DNA from: Eurosta solidaginis
Taxonomy: Eukaryota; Arthropoda; Insecta; Diptera; Tephritidae
Direction: 5' to 3'
Assembly: GCF_040869045.1 (NCBI RefSeq)
Contig: NC_090322.1
Coordinates: 278,902,662-278,966,661, forward strand
Length of the DNA stretch: 64,000 nt
Shown here: positions 11,242 through 21,934 of the stretch, piece by piece
How the letters are laid out: the number at the start of each line of letters is the position of its first letter
Numbering within the stretch: position 1 is the stretch's first letter
The notes under the pieces: generated by a model
Told to the model about the DNA's origin: nothing
The model's database searches: none
What the model saw: the letters and a program-made list of their open reading frames with translations, nothing else
Translations under genes and position numbers: made by a program

Positions 11242-11422
11242 TGGCACATTGCGCATGTAAACATTAGTTCGGCTGTTTTTTATGGTCAATTTTTACGTCA
11301 TTTTCATTTAGCTCTTGTTTTTTTCTCTCTTTCTTCCATTCAAGCAGTCAAGTGTGACGTAGTTGCGCAGAACGAAGCAATTTTGAACTGGTGAATGCAT
11401 AATCTTCTGTGGATGATTTGTG
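11242..11422. mobile_element. MITE, copy 2 of the 7691-7896 family
   Basis: Shares attgcgcatgtaaacatta, tttagctcttgttttt, tcaagtgtgac and the end ggatgatttgtg with the copy at 7691-7896. The left TIR is truncated (begins gtggcacattgcgc). It interrupts the left arm of the large palindrome. Confidence 0.7.
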
Positions 11423-11816
11423 AAGAATGAGTGATCATATCATGCAAATAATCGATAACTGTGACAATAATCATAACATCGCATTGCTAGTGTTATTCGA
11501 ATCGTTTCACAGTCGAATTCTAACCTAGTTCTCTAACCTAGTTTTCGATTCGAATTGCATTAGAGAACTACATTAGAATTCTAATGTAAAATTACAATAT
11601 TTCTCAAACGTTAGAAACTGTGTTCGCTGGGATATAATTTTACATTAGAATTCTAATGTAGTTCTTTAATGCATTTTGAATCGAAAACTAGGTTAGAGAA
11701 CTTGGTTAGAATTCGATTGTGAAACGATTCGAATAACACTAGAAATTTGATGTTATGATTATTGTCACAGTTATCGATTATTTGCACGACATGATCACTC
11801 ATCCTTAAGCGGGAGT

Positions 11817-12022
11817 CATTGGTGCGGTATGTCGTATCGCTGTAGTCGCATCCCTAACGTAATCAGCTGTTTATCGTTACGACGGTAACCAAAAACCAAT
11901 TGGTTGGATACGATACGGTTACGACCTTAGCGGCACCAATAATCGATTGCATTGATTCTCATATGGTTGGTCGAATCAGCTGTTATAAGGTTACCGATAC
12001 GGTTACCGATAAAGCACCAATG
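11817..12022. mobile_element. MITE with CATTGGTGC termini
   Basis: The ends cattggtgc (11817-11825) and gcaccaatg (12014-12022) are inverted. The inside holds mirrored phrases (aatcagctgttta / aatcagctgttataagg, ttaccgatacggttaccgat). It sits in the right arm of the palindrome where the left arm has no equivalent. No clean TSD was found. The open frame at 11900-12115 is an accident of this repeat. Confidence 0.6.
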
Positions 12023-12360
12023 TCTGCAGCTTTAGTGCTATACAAACAAAATAACGATAGTGAAAATTTGTGTGGAAATATTATAAGTTGGAGAAGAAGT
12101 TTTTTTTATTTATAATAGTAAATACTAGTAAGAGTAAATGAATCAAAAAAAGTTAGAAAAGGAAAGCGAGCAAATTATTGAAGTGCTATTTGAATGGCAT
12201 GAATAAAACGCTTCCTCACCCGCACCTCAAACCAACGCTGAGCTCATTCTTTAAGTACGGTTTTAATTTATTATAATAGAAAAAGCCTTTAAAATATGTT
12301 TATTCTTAATACATAAGCTTATAACTAAATAAAAGTGTTTGATATAATGAAACAATGAAA

Positions 12361-12424
12361 ATTTCCATATTCTTTTGTGGAACACAAGGTTACGTTAATC
12401 TTTTTGGCTAAACAATTCTAGTAG
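12361..12424. repeat. Short interspersed repeat shared with 37673-37735
   Basis: aggttacgttaatctttttg, then gctaaacaattctagtagcg, is the inverse of the phrase at 37680-37735 (gtttagccaaaaagattaac, gtaactttgtgctcc). It abuts the outer end of the palindrome and may be part of that element family. Confidence 0.55.
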
Positions 12425-13503
12425 CGGCTTATATAGTTATAATATTTATAAACGTATAGCACAATCTACTCCGATCGTAGTAGAACTCAAAGGCAGTGCT
12501 GTATGATAGACAATCCTCCAAAATATGCATGCCGAACTTGTCAGAATAAGGGAAAGCTTCAACGGGATAAGAACACCTGAATATTCATTTCATCATGGTT
12601 CCTAGGTACGCGAGCAGGTTTTGTCAAAATGGATTTTATGTGTATATTTATGTGTATGTACTGTGTGTTCATTCAGAACCGAGGGTGGTTTTTACTGATC
12701 GATTTGTGTGGCTGAGGCAGGTAAAAGGCGACGTTTGGATGTTGCCTTCGTGCTTATTCGTAAATGGCATTCATACTAGAGATAACTGGCATCAAAGTAA
12801 TGTTGGCATGATTTGGAGGTCTGCCACAGTTCCACTATACGGTAGTTCATAGATATACATAACTAGGTTAATATGTTAGTCTAGTTAATATAATTATATA
12901 CAGGCAAATCCCAAAAACTTTTACTTTTTTGGATACTCGGGTCTTACACACGGGCAAAAAAATTAAGGCCAGAAAAAAGTACAAGGACATTAAGTTTGAC
13001 CTTTTGACTATTCGATCTGATGATTTTAAAAATCAAGAAATTTGATAGTAAGTTTTTGCAGAACGTCAAAACGTAAAAAACGTTGATTTTTACACTTTTG
13101 CAAGCGATACCCTTGATTTTTTTCGATAAAATTTTGAGGCATTGCTGAAACGCTATGGAATTTAAACTGAATGTTGTTTTTGAGACGGAGATTCTTAAAG
13201 TATTAGCAAAATTAATGTGCCCCTCCAATACTCAAAACTATCATCAATCAAAGTAGCGATACTTTTTTTTGTCATTTTCAATATTGCCAGTTTTTGGTTA
13301 TAGCTTTTGGAGGCAACTGAGTATTGAAATTTGGATTATGCACGATAATAGCCTATCAGGGTCTAAAAATACCTGGGGCTTCAAATTCGATGTGCCTCTT
13401 TCAGTTTTGAAGGTAGAGGCAGAAAAGTGGAAGCACTTGGTTGCGTAAATTTTTTTCAGGAGCATGTTTGTTTGTAGGCACAGCTACAATTTTACTTTTA
13501 TCA
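12425..13503. other. No gene recognised
   Basis: AT-rich DNA. Frames at 12595-12852 and 12944-13228 lack recognisable domains. Confidence 0.4.
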
Positions 13504-13904
13504 CTTCATACCAGTTTGATAATTTTTTCTCTACACTATAGTAGTATACCATAAATTGCCTCATCTTGGAATATTCACGCAAGGAAAGTTATTGATGTTT
13601 GTACATCGGGCAAATATACGAAATTTCCGAAAAAAATTGGCAATCGTCAAAAAGTGTAGAAAATTATTTTTTTTTTAATCAGGTGTTATTTAAACGTAAA
13701 TGAAAAGAAACACAATTTTGATACAAAAAAAAAAAAATAATAATTTACACTTTTTGACGATTGGCAATTTTTGGCGAAAATTTTGTATATTATATTTGCC
13801 CCATGTACAAACATCAATAACTTTCCTTGCCTGAATATTCCAAGATGAGGCAATTGATGGTATACAACTGTGGTGTAGAGAAAAAATTAACAAACGGGTA
13901 TGAA
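13504..13904. repeat. Fold-back element with ~180-bp arms
   Basis: The arm 13504-13680 (ttgcctcatcttggaatatt, caaggaaagttattgatgtt, aatcgtcaaaaagtgta) is repeated inverted at 13735-13904, with poly-A/T at the centre (about 13668-13740). It ends in cataccngtttg at both sides. No coding capacity and no clear TSD. Confidence 0.75.
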
Positions 13905-14255
13905 ATATTTGACGGTTACCCGGTTTCATATTTTTGCCGATAGCTCCAAAACCGGATTTCGGGTATTAAAACTTTTTACCTAAACATACTTCGTTCACAT
14001 ATCTATATGTTTTTAAAGTTTCAAAGGAATCGGTAGAAAGGTGTTAAAATAAAAGTGTTGCAAACTTTGCAGTAAAAAATATTTGGCGGTTATTCGGTTT
14101 TATATTTTTACCGATATCTACAAAACCGGGTCTCGTGTATCAAAAAAATTTTACATAGCTAACAGCTGCATATATCTCCATATTTTGTTAAAATTTCAAT
14201 ATAATCGGTACAGAAGTGTTGAAATAAATGTATATTTAACATAGCGACCTCAATT
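13905..14255. repeat. Two-unit tandem repeat, period ~174 bp
   Basis: ggttacccggtttcatattt at about 13913 and ggttattcggttttatattt at about 14087 each continue with ccgata(g/t)ct(c/a)caaaaccgg and a shared (a)atcggta(g/c) tail. Confidence 0.6.
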
Positions 14256-14810
14256 TATATATATTTTGCTCGATCTTTTGACTATAATCTTTTTGAGGCA
14301 TTACGTTAGAGGAGTAACGGCGATGCACTATAGCTCCAATATACCCCCCAATGTTCCTAACAAAAAGATATTTGCGTGATACCATGTTTCAAAAAAAATT
14401 TCTCCAAAAAAACCAAAGTTTGGCGGATTTCCCAATATATATATGTATACATTGTAAATAGATATAAGCTAGGCTAATTAGGCTGTAAAAAAAATAAATA
14501 AATAATTCTAGTCGTTTGACCTTCTTTAGGGGTTTTTTGCTTTGGTGCGTTTAATGTTTTGTGTTTATTTGTTGTTGTGTTTTTGCCTTTGTAACCTGTG
14601 TGATTACTTTGTTGCTTGTAAACAAGTTTTAAAGGTTCAAATATTGTGTCAGAAATTGTGTTTATCTGTTTATTATTCTACCGTCGAATATTTTCTGCTT
14701 GTATGTGAAGTACCATGACTGTTTTATTGATGTTTGGTGGGGAACATTCATTTTCGACCATGTGATTCGCGAAGTTGGACTCTGATATAGTCTTTGGATT
14801 CCGTGTTTTT
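14256..14810. other. No gene recognised
   Basis: T-rich and AT-rich sequence, no motif-bearing frame. Confidence 0.4.
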
Positions 14811-15095
14811 AAGCTATTGCATAGATTTTATCGCGGGCTTGGCGACTAAATCAAAAAAAAAACCGTAACGGATATTTGTCAAAAAAGGTTCGAAAAAGGT
14901 TCGGTGTTAGCAACAGGCCAAATACATAAAATTGGATCTATATCATAAAGTTAAAGTTAAGGTTAAACTTAAAAAGTTAAAGTTAAAGTGAAAGTTAAAT
15001 TTAAATATTTAAAAAAATGTTAAGCTATTGCATAGATTTTATCGCGGGCTTTGAGCGTGGCGACTGAATCAAAAAAAACCGTAACTGATATATGT
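14811..15095. repeat. Direct repeat flanking an (aaagtt)n run
   Basis: aagctattgcatagatttta followed by tcgcgggctt occurs at 14811 and 15022, each followed by ggcgact(a/g)aatcaaaa and ccgtaac. Between them (14948-15010) is a degenerate aaagttaaagttaagg microsatellite. Confidence 0.65.
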
Positions 15096-15283
15096 ACATA
15101 AAATCAATTTGAAAATAAATAATGATCCAAAAGAATCCACAACAAAATATGGGACCACCATTGACGCGGTATTTTCAAGATATTTAGAGGATATCAAGTC
15201 TCAAGCGTATGTTTCCTATTTCAGTTACTATAAACCTATAATTTCAATTATAAATATTCCTGAATAACCTATGAATGTACATA

Positions 15284-15518
15284 TGAACCGTTTATTTTGA
15301 AAGTGGCATAAGTCATTTCATGTCGTTTAGGTTCAGTGGTAATTTGTTTGTATCTCTCCTCGCCTCCAGTTTTTTAGAGTCCAATATCCAAAAGATGCAA
15401 TTCTTATTATTATTTTATAATTGTAGAACCATCTATATATGCATTCGTTCAAAAATAACAATACATTTAAGACCATGAGTTGGAAATGACTTATGCCACT
15501 TTCAAAATAAACGGCTCA
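15284..15518. mobile_element. MITE with ~36-bp TIRs and TA TSD (Tc1/mariner-like)
   Basis: tgaaccgtttattttgaaag continuing as tggcataagtcatttc is matched inverted at 15483-15518 with one or two changes. The flanks are TA on both sides (15282-15283, 15519-15520), the target preferred by Tc1/mariner transposases. Length is 235 bp, non-coding. Confidence 0.8.
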
Positions 15519-15779
15519 TATCTTGTAAGATAATCAGCCCTATTCTGCATTTCGATTACGTCCCCGTTCTCCGTTACGTTCAAGTCGAAGATAGGTATTC
15601 TACACCACGGCGTAATCGAAAGAACAAGAGGAAGAGTGATCAAATTTTCGAAATCAGCTGTTTTGCGTGGAATGTGTGAAACAAGAACACAAAAATAGAA
15701 AAATATTTATCAAAAATTGTGAAAAATTGCTAAAAATTGTGAAAAAATATTGTGAAAAAATTATAAAAAAAAAGAGCCA

Positions 15780-16634
15780 ATGGAGTCGATCGCAGCAGCT
15801 TTATTGATGGAAGAGGAGGACAATGCGACACAAATGGCTGAGGCTACGGCTGAGAGACGGAGATTGCGCGATATCTGTAATCCATTTCAGATGAGTGAAG
15901 AATTGTGAGAATCTTGTTTAACAGTGTTCAATGTTTTTATATTTGCTTTATTTTTTAGATTCAGGAAGAACTTTAGGCTAAATAAAGATGCCTTTAAATA
16001 TATTTTGGTTATTTTTACCCCAGAAGCACAATCAAATAAGAAGTATTGATGCCAGATATCCTGGATGCAACCATGACTCACACATATGGGGTTTAAGCAA
16101 AATTAATGAGTACATGAAACGGCGATATGAGGAAGGTGAAAGAAATACGTGGCTCTTAGGTATTGCTTTACTATATATATAAATAATTGTACATTTAATT
16201 AAAAATAATACAAAATTAAAAAAAATTAATTTAAATCAATAATTTTATTGACAGGTGATGCTGGATATCCATTGCTACCTTGGGTAATGACTCCTTATCG
16301 CTCTGTTCATGAAGGAAGTCCACAAAGCAATTACAACATGCGGCACTCCAAAACCAGGAATATTGTTGAACGAACGATTGGAGTGTTGAAGAACCGTTTC
16401 CGTTGCTTATTGGGTGCTAGACAGCTGCATTACTCACCTTTAAAAGTTAGCAAGATTATAAATGTTGCTTGTGCCCTCCACAACATTTGTATTTATTATA
16501 GAGTGGAAGATTTAGATAGCAATGAATTGAACTTTGAGAGTTCTTATGAAGATCATGACACTAACGACGAGGATTATTCATCCATAGCGAATGGTATACG
16601 TAATAACATACTTGCTTCTTTTCAAAACAGATAA
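15780..16634 (+). pseudogene. Harbinger DDE transposase, deletion derivative
   Basis: Exon 1 starts at the ATG at 15780 and ends in SEEL at a GTGAGA donor. An intron at 15905-15958 leads to FRKNFRLNKDAFKYIL, the usual entry to the Harbinger transposase. Near 16010 the text jumps, out of frame, to RYPGCNHDSHIWGLS, so the block carrying the first catalytic Asp is lost. A second intron (16160-16254) is exact: TTAG/GTATTG joins to ACAG/GTGATG to give WLLGDAGYPLLPW, which holds the second catalytic Asp. NYNMRHSKTRNIVERTIGVL holds the Glu. The C-terminus runs to a TAA at 16634. It should not be active. Elements like this are mobilised only by an intact relative. Confidence 0.85.
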
Positions 16635-16824
16635 AGATACAAATTTATTTTCATAAAATTTCATTTTTAGCTTTATTGATTCTTCATCTATTTAAACAAT
16701 TAAAATTAGTTAATATTTCATTGTATATGTTATGTATATTTAAATATTTCAGTCTTTTGATTATTCAGTCGTTTTGCAAATATAAAAAATTAATAAAATA
16801 AAGGAATTTGTTTTTTCTTTAAGC

Positions 16825-17750
16825 TTAATTATTTCCGTCATAGTCAGGGTGCTCTAATTGCAGCATCTTCATTTTTATTTCAATTTTTCGCTGTAACAGC
16901 TCCTCTTTAATCCTGTTGTGTCTTTGTTGTTCTTTAAATTGTTTCGCTGGAATCTCCGCCAAACTTTCGAGCGATTGATTCATTCGCCGCAAATATGTAC
17001 ACATTTTGTCCATTTTATTCAAAGAATTTTCATGGAACTTCGTGGCATATGTATAAAATTCACTCTGAATGTATAATTGTTCTTGCAGCAAGGAAGAAGT
17101 GGTCTCCTTTACTGCTCTTCTTTCCCTGGGCTGGCTACTAGCTCTGCTAGTGGAAGGTAGATTATCATCAAAGGAACGGTTGGAAATGTCCATTTCAGAC
17201 AGCTGACCATTTTCAACCGCTACCCTTCCACCGAAATCTTGCGCACCTCGAACACCGCTTGTGCATGTTTCCAGCCCAGTTAGCCCTATCATTTTCTCCT
17301 CAAGTGGACTTATGCGTTGGATTTTACACTGACCACCACCGGTGCCCATCATTTCCTTTTTGTTGCTAGAAAGCTTGCGTTTTATGAAGCACTTCCAATC
17401 GATCCACACCTGCAATAAATCATTGCATTTATTTTCAAACAATTAAATTCTCGGTAATCTCTTACCTTTTTCCAGGCAGTAGAATCCTTCCTTGGCGGAC
17501 CAAGCGCATTTAGTGTACGCGCGACCTCCTCCCAAAACGCTTGTACCTCTTCTTTTGGGCGTTTTTGAAATCCTTGGGCGATGTCCCTCTTACTTTCCAA
17601 CATTTCGGCAAGTTTCTCATATTGCCCGGGTGTTGTTGTTTTTGACCTACAAACAATCAAAAAAAAAAAAAAAACACCAGATTATCAAACCAATTGAAAA
17701 TTTTTATTTTAAATTTATTTTACAGTGATTAACAAACATTTAACTTACAT
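16825..17750 (-). CDS. Harbinger accessory Myb/MADF-like DNA-binding protein (3 exons)
   Basis: The inferred start codon is split by an intron. AT at 17750-17749 precedes a GTAAGT donor, and the next exon opens at 17646 with G followed by TCAAAAACAACAACACC, giving MSKTTTPGQYEKLAEML. Exon 2 (17466-17646) encodes the Trp-rich helix region (QAFWEEVARTLNALGPPRKD, AWKK). A 56-base intron (17410-17465) follows, then exon 3 (16825-17409) starts with VWIDWKCFIKRKLSSNKKE, continuing the tri-helical DNA-binding domain into a GTGGG linker and a C-terminal coiled-coil-like tail (QRHNRIKEELLQRKIEIKMK). In this superfamily the partner protein binds subterminal DNA and brings the transposase to the nucleus. 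No stop or frameshift is visible, so it could still be expressed. The start-codon model is inference. Confidence 0.75.
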
Positions 17751-18129
17751 TTTTTATAAATTTTTATCTTTTAAAAGCGCGCAAAACACAAATTGAAATT
17801 TTCTACGTCAACAAATTTGCAACGGAGAAAAACGGAACTACGATCGAAATGCAGAATACACAAAATCGAACGATTCGAAGTTGGATCGAAAGAGATTGGA
17901 ACACAGAATACCAAAATTGCCAAATCGAAAAAATTCCAATCCAAGCCGAAATGCAGAATAGGGCTGAATAATAAACATTTTTTAACCAATATTAACTTCT
18001 CATTTATTCAATAAAAGTAAAAAATTTGTTTCCTTATCGGTCACCACGCTTAAAAGGTGTAACTTGAATTAATATCAAAGACAAAACTTGAATTAATATC
18101 AAAGAAAACAAAATATTGCATAAATATTA

Positions 18130-18380
18130 TAATTGCATAAGTTGATAATATGCAATAGCTTTACCGCGGCAGTCCCCGAGTATCACACGTCCTTTCTTGT
18201 TGTAATCTCGTTGGAATCCGCAGGTAAGCTTGTATACGCCGTGGTTGCTAAACGGATCCGCTGAGTTAGTGTTAGTTCTTAGTTTTCGCCCTAGATTGTT
18301 CGATGTTTTGAATGCTGTTGTAATGTTGTACTTTTTTAAAAAGTTTGCCAATTTATATGTTGCTTTTCTAGTATAAGTCG
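18130..18380 (-). pseudogene. Penelope-like element fragment (RT end and start of GIY-YIG)
   Basis: In the minus frame, YKLANFLKKYNITTAFKTSN, then NLGRKLR and SNHGVYKLTCG, resemble the linker and first strand of the GIY-YIG nuclease in Penelope-like retroelements (usually followed by C-x-x-x-YVGQTGR). The reading breaks after the cysteine. It is joined without a spacer to a Jockey LINE at about 18380 (SATLITTWTRQMST). Whether this is an insertion breakpoint or a chimeric copy cannot be told from one example. Confidence 0.55.
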
Positions 18381-19944
18381 ACATTTGGCGCGTCCATGTT
18401 GTAATTAAAGTCGCCGATGATTTGGTCAGTGACAATGTCAGGTATCGCGAGGCGAAAAAACTGGAGAACAGGGAGATAGCTCTTTATTTTATTACAAAGC
18501 TCATGGATGTGTGGGCCAGGGCCTGTGGCCATTATTGTGCAGTCATCGGCGTAGGAAACGATAGTGACTCCTTTTGGTGGTGAAGGTAGCTTCGATATGT
18601 AGAAATTAAACAGAAGTCGCGATAGGGCACAATACTGTGGTACCCCTTGTTTAATTCTTCTGGGCTTAGATGTTATGTTCCTGAATTGCACCGATGCTTT
18701 CCTACCAGACAGATAATTTGTGGTCCATCTTCTGAGACTTGAGGGAAGGACCCTTCCAGGTCTTGCAGTGACGTGCCGTGGTTGACCGTATTAAAAGTTG
18801 TTGACAGGTCTAGCCAACGAGGACTATCCTATGGTGGGGTTTGGATTTAATCCGCAATTTATTTGCGTGTTAATGGCGTAGTGCTATGTAGATTTCGAAA
18901 GCCTTGCTCATGATTAGCAAGACACAAGTTTGCAGTGAAATAGGGAAGCAGAATGGTTTCAACGGTCTTGGCTACTGGTGATAGGAGAGATATCGAACGA
19001 ATCTCCTATGTTAGTTGGTTTCCCAGGCTGTAATAGCGGAACCACCCTGGCCATTTTCCATTTTTCGGGGATGACGAAGGTGGACAAGGACAGGTTGAAG
19101 ACATGCTCTTTGCCTAGTTTTCTAAGCATCGGCATGGCTATGCTCTGAGCCAACTGCTGTAGATGGTATTTATGCTTGTGTGCGCGTCTGTTGGCCCGCC
19201 GCATGACTTTGTCATCAGTAGAATGCATTACATATTGTCGGCAAAAAGCGCATGCGCGTACTTTCGCATGCAATAGCACTTTATCGCCAAAGGCGATGGA
19301 GATTTTGTCATTGTGCTTAGTCGGGTTCGATAGGGACTTTACGGTGGATCATAGCTTACCTACACTGGCAAAGAGCTTACTATTCCTTAAGTTCTACTCC
19401 CATTTCGCCCGCTTGCGTTCATCTACTAGCAATCTGATGCGCTTATTTATATCCTTTATTTTGGAGTCGCCGGGGTCGAGCTGTCTTATAAGTTCACGTT
19501 CTCTCGCTAGAGTTGCGGACTCTGCTGGAGAATGATCTTGGGGAAAGCACGCTCCCATTAACGAGCATCAGGCGGGATAGGGAGAGCAGCAAAATGATTG
19601 TCAGTATAAGTTTTGTAATCATCCCACTTTAATTTCTTAAAACTGGTTAAAGTGCGCTTTACAGTGGTGATGAAGTCGGCAGATCGCTCGGACGAAAGGA
19701 GTATGAGTATGTGGTCGGATGCCAACGTTACCATCGGTTGCCAGTTGGCGCAGTTTACTAGTCCTGCGCTCACGATTTATAAATCTGGCGAACTGTGACA
19801 GCTTCCTACCATACGAGTGGGGGTGTCTCCGTTTATCGTGCAGCACGTCGTTTCTTCTATTTGGTCCGCCCACATCTCGCCCCTGCTGTCCGCCTGTAGT
19901 TAGAATGCCACAGATCGTGGTGGGCATTTAAATCGCCTAGGATA

Positions 19945-20328
19945 ATGCGATTATCGCCAGTGAGAAGTGCGCTGATATCAGGGCAGTATCCACTGGTGCA
20001 ACAAGTGACATAAGGGATGTAGATGGTGATGATTTCTAAATTTCCATCGCCTGACCGGACAGATATGCCTTGAAGTTCCAGGACACTATCACTGCGGCAT
20101 GTCGGGATCAAAAAATCCAGCCCAATTCTAAACTAAATGCGATTATCGCCAGTGAGAAGTGCGCTGATGTCAGGGCAGTATCCACTGGTGCAACAATTGA
20201 CATAAGGGATGTAGATGGTGATGATTTCTAAATTTCCATCGCCTGACCGGACAGATATGCCTTGACGTTCCAGGACACTATCACTGCGGCATGTCGGGAT
20301 CAAAAAATCCAGCCCAATTCTAAACTAA
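19945..20328. repeat. 192-bp tandem duplication inside the Jockey endonuclease
   Basis: Bases 19945-20136 and 20137-20328 are near identical (atgcgattatcgccagtgag to cagcccaattctaaactaa). The unit includes the first ~19 bases of the Harbinger-like MITE, so the duplication arose after the MITE inserted. Confidence 0.85.
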
Positions 20329-20725
20329 AATTCCGTGCGAGTTTTTCCCTTCTCCCATTTCCCGTATTCTAAATAAAACTTACTTGTGAGTTATTTATTT
20401 ATTGCTTTACTGAATGGAATCAGGCAACTCAGGCGGATATGTGTTATCCCGCCGTCTTCTTCTTATGCTCCTCTGTTGATGTTGCTGTGACACCAATTGT
20501 TTCTTAATTCCAAACAAATTCGCAACAATAATTAACTTTTCAATTTTTTAAACAAAAAAAGAAATGCGCAACGAAATTTCAATTGACAAAACAGCTGACT
20601 TTGAAAATTCGAAATTCCTATTCCCCAATTATTCTTCTCCCTAGGAGAAAATTGGAGGAATTTTTCCACGGGAATAAAAAAATCCGCGAGAACAAAATTC
20701 CGAGCGAATATTTAGAATTGGGCTG
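20310..20725. mobile_element. Harbinger-like MITE in the Jockey LINE
   Basis: Ends cagcccaattctaaa (20310-) and its complement (20710-20725) are inverted, with a further imperfect match (aaaattccgtgcgag / ctcggaattttgt). The first bases CAGCCC-ATTCT resemble the TIR of the PIF/Harbinger element at 15535, supporting the superfamily. The flanking trinucleotides (atc, att) do not form a clean TSD, perhaps because of the adjacent tandem duplication. Confidence 0.65.
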
Positions 20726-21220
20726 ATTATATTGCACTGAGTGGAGGGTGAGAAACGCGAGACCGCCTCCATTTCTGCTCTCGCGATCTTTTCTGTGGAC
20801 GTTATACCCAGAGCAGGTCTGCAAAGCAGAGAATATGCGCAGTCCCACTGCAAGGATCAGCTGGGAGGATGATAACATGTGGGAGGGACCCAACAAATAA
20901 ATAGGGTTGCACTGAAATGACAGCCCTGGGTCGGGAAAAGTCCCGAGTCGCTGCGGTACATAGAACCGACGCTTTCCTCGTTACCTCCTTTTCGTCAAGT
21001 AACGAGTTAAAGCAACAAAAGTATTGTAAACAGCGTCTTACAGATTACAATGGCTGAATGTGTCACGCATGGCACATGTCATGATAAAAACACTTACAAG
21101 GTATAACCGTTTATGACATTATAGACGTTTCTCCGCAATCAAAAAAATATCAAATTTCTCAACTGCACACATACATACATAATATTTTCTCAAACAAAAA
21201 CAGATTTGAATATTTCACTT

Positions 21221-21895
21221 TATTTTTTTACTTTTGTTCTGAGATTGATTTCTATACCTTTCATGAACATGAAATGGTATATTAACTTTGGTCCGATGTT
21301 TGTAACGTTGAGAAATATAGAAGATAGACTCACCATTAAGTATACCGAATTGATCAGGGCGACGAACTGAGTTGATATAGCCATGCCCGTCTGTCCGTCC
21401 GTCCGTCTGTCTGTTTGAACGCAAACTAGTCCCTCAAATTTTGAGATATCTCAATGAAATTTGGCACAAGGATGTATTTTTGTATTATATCAGACATTGG
21501 TCGGATCCGGTAGGATCGGACCACTATAACATATATCTCCCATACAACCGATCGTTCAGATAAGACGATTTTGGTCATTCCTGCCGCAATTTAGAAAGTA
21601 TAAACGTGAAACTCGGTGATATATATTCTAATATATCATAGAAGATATCCTGAAAAAATCACTTTGATGGGAGCTATATATAGTTATATCCCATTCAACC
21701 GATCGTTCAGATAAAGGGGTTTTTTGCCATTTTTTTATATTTATCTTAAAATCGTTTAGGTATGTACATCTGTTCATCGCATTATTTGGAGATTACGAAT
21801 GGGATAAGATTATTGTTCAGCCCCATTCATGAAAGGTATGAAGTCTTCTGCACAGCCGAAGACAGTCCCGTACTTACTTGTTAATTTTTATATTG
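21221..21895 (-). repeat. Fly interspersed repeat with ~151-bp units, copy A
   Basis: Inverse of the copy at 35710-36785. Both share the head (aagtaaggacgggactgtct on the minus strand), a tail (gacagacggacatggctata, atgttcatgaaaggtata) and a repeating core containing aacgatcggttgtatggga. Here the core occurs twice (start points 21550 and 21701, period 151). Class unknown, no coding region. Confidence 0.75.
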
Positions 21896-21934
21896 CACAA
21901 AAACTTGCAAAAAAAAATTATGGCCCATCAGAAG

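Larger units (their letters stand above)
10632..12365. repeat. Large imperfect palindrome (fold-back) around 11632
   Basis: Bases 11420-11597 and 11636-11805 are near-perfect inverted copies (aataatcgataactgtgaca, cattagaattctaatgtaaa). Farther out, 10913-11200 is inverted as 12090-12365 (aaattttcattgtttcat, gctcagcgttggtttgacgt versus its complement). The end motif cccagc(a/g)aacacagtt occurs at 10632 and inverted ending at 11631, so an original ~1-kb element with those TIRs was probably followed by an inverted partial copy lacking the last ~35 bases. Each arm later received a different MITE. No coding frame is credible. Confidence 0.75.
15535..17966. mobile_element. PIF/Harbinger DNA transposon, internally deleted
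   Basis: The termini are inverted: cagccctattctgcatttcg at 15535-15554 and its complement at 17947-17966. They are flanked by aat (15532-15534 and 17967-17969), a 3-bp duplication typical of PIF/Harbinger. Inside are the two expected genes in convergent orientation: a DDE transposase (plus, 15780-16634, damaged) and a Myb/MADF-like accessory protein (minus, 16825-17750). At 2432 bp it is shorter than a full element because the front half of the DDE domain is missing. Confidence 0.9.
18380..20930 (-). pseudogene. Jockey-clade LINE ORF2 pseudogene
   Basis: Read right to left, it begins near 20890 with endonuclease pieces (SGYNVHRKDRE, NGGGLAFLTLHSVQYN). It is broken by a Harbinger-like MITE at 20310-20725, then resumes with PTCRSDSVLELQGISVRSGD, IITIYIPYV and RIILGDLNAHHDLWHSN, the endonuclease active-site block. 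RT follows: HVFNLSLSTFVIPEKWKMAR, VVPLLQPGKP, then degraded text, KQGVPQYCALSRLLFNFYIS and VTIVSYADDCTIMATGPGPH with the YADD core intact. Many stops and shifts interrupt it. It ends at the Penelope-like junction near 18380, so the RT thumb and 3' UTR are lost. Confidence 0.85.

Noticed and set aside
11900..12115. 71-codon plus frame
   Set aside because: Spans the CATTGGTGC MITE and palindrome arm, no domain.
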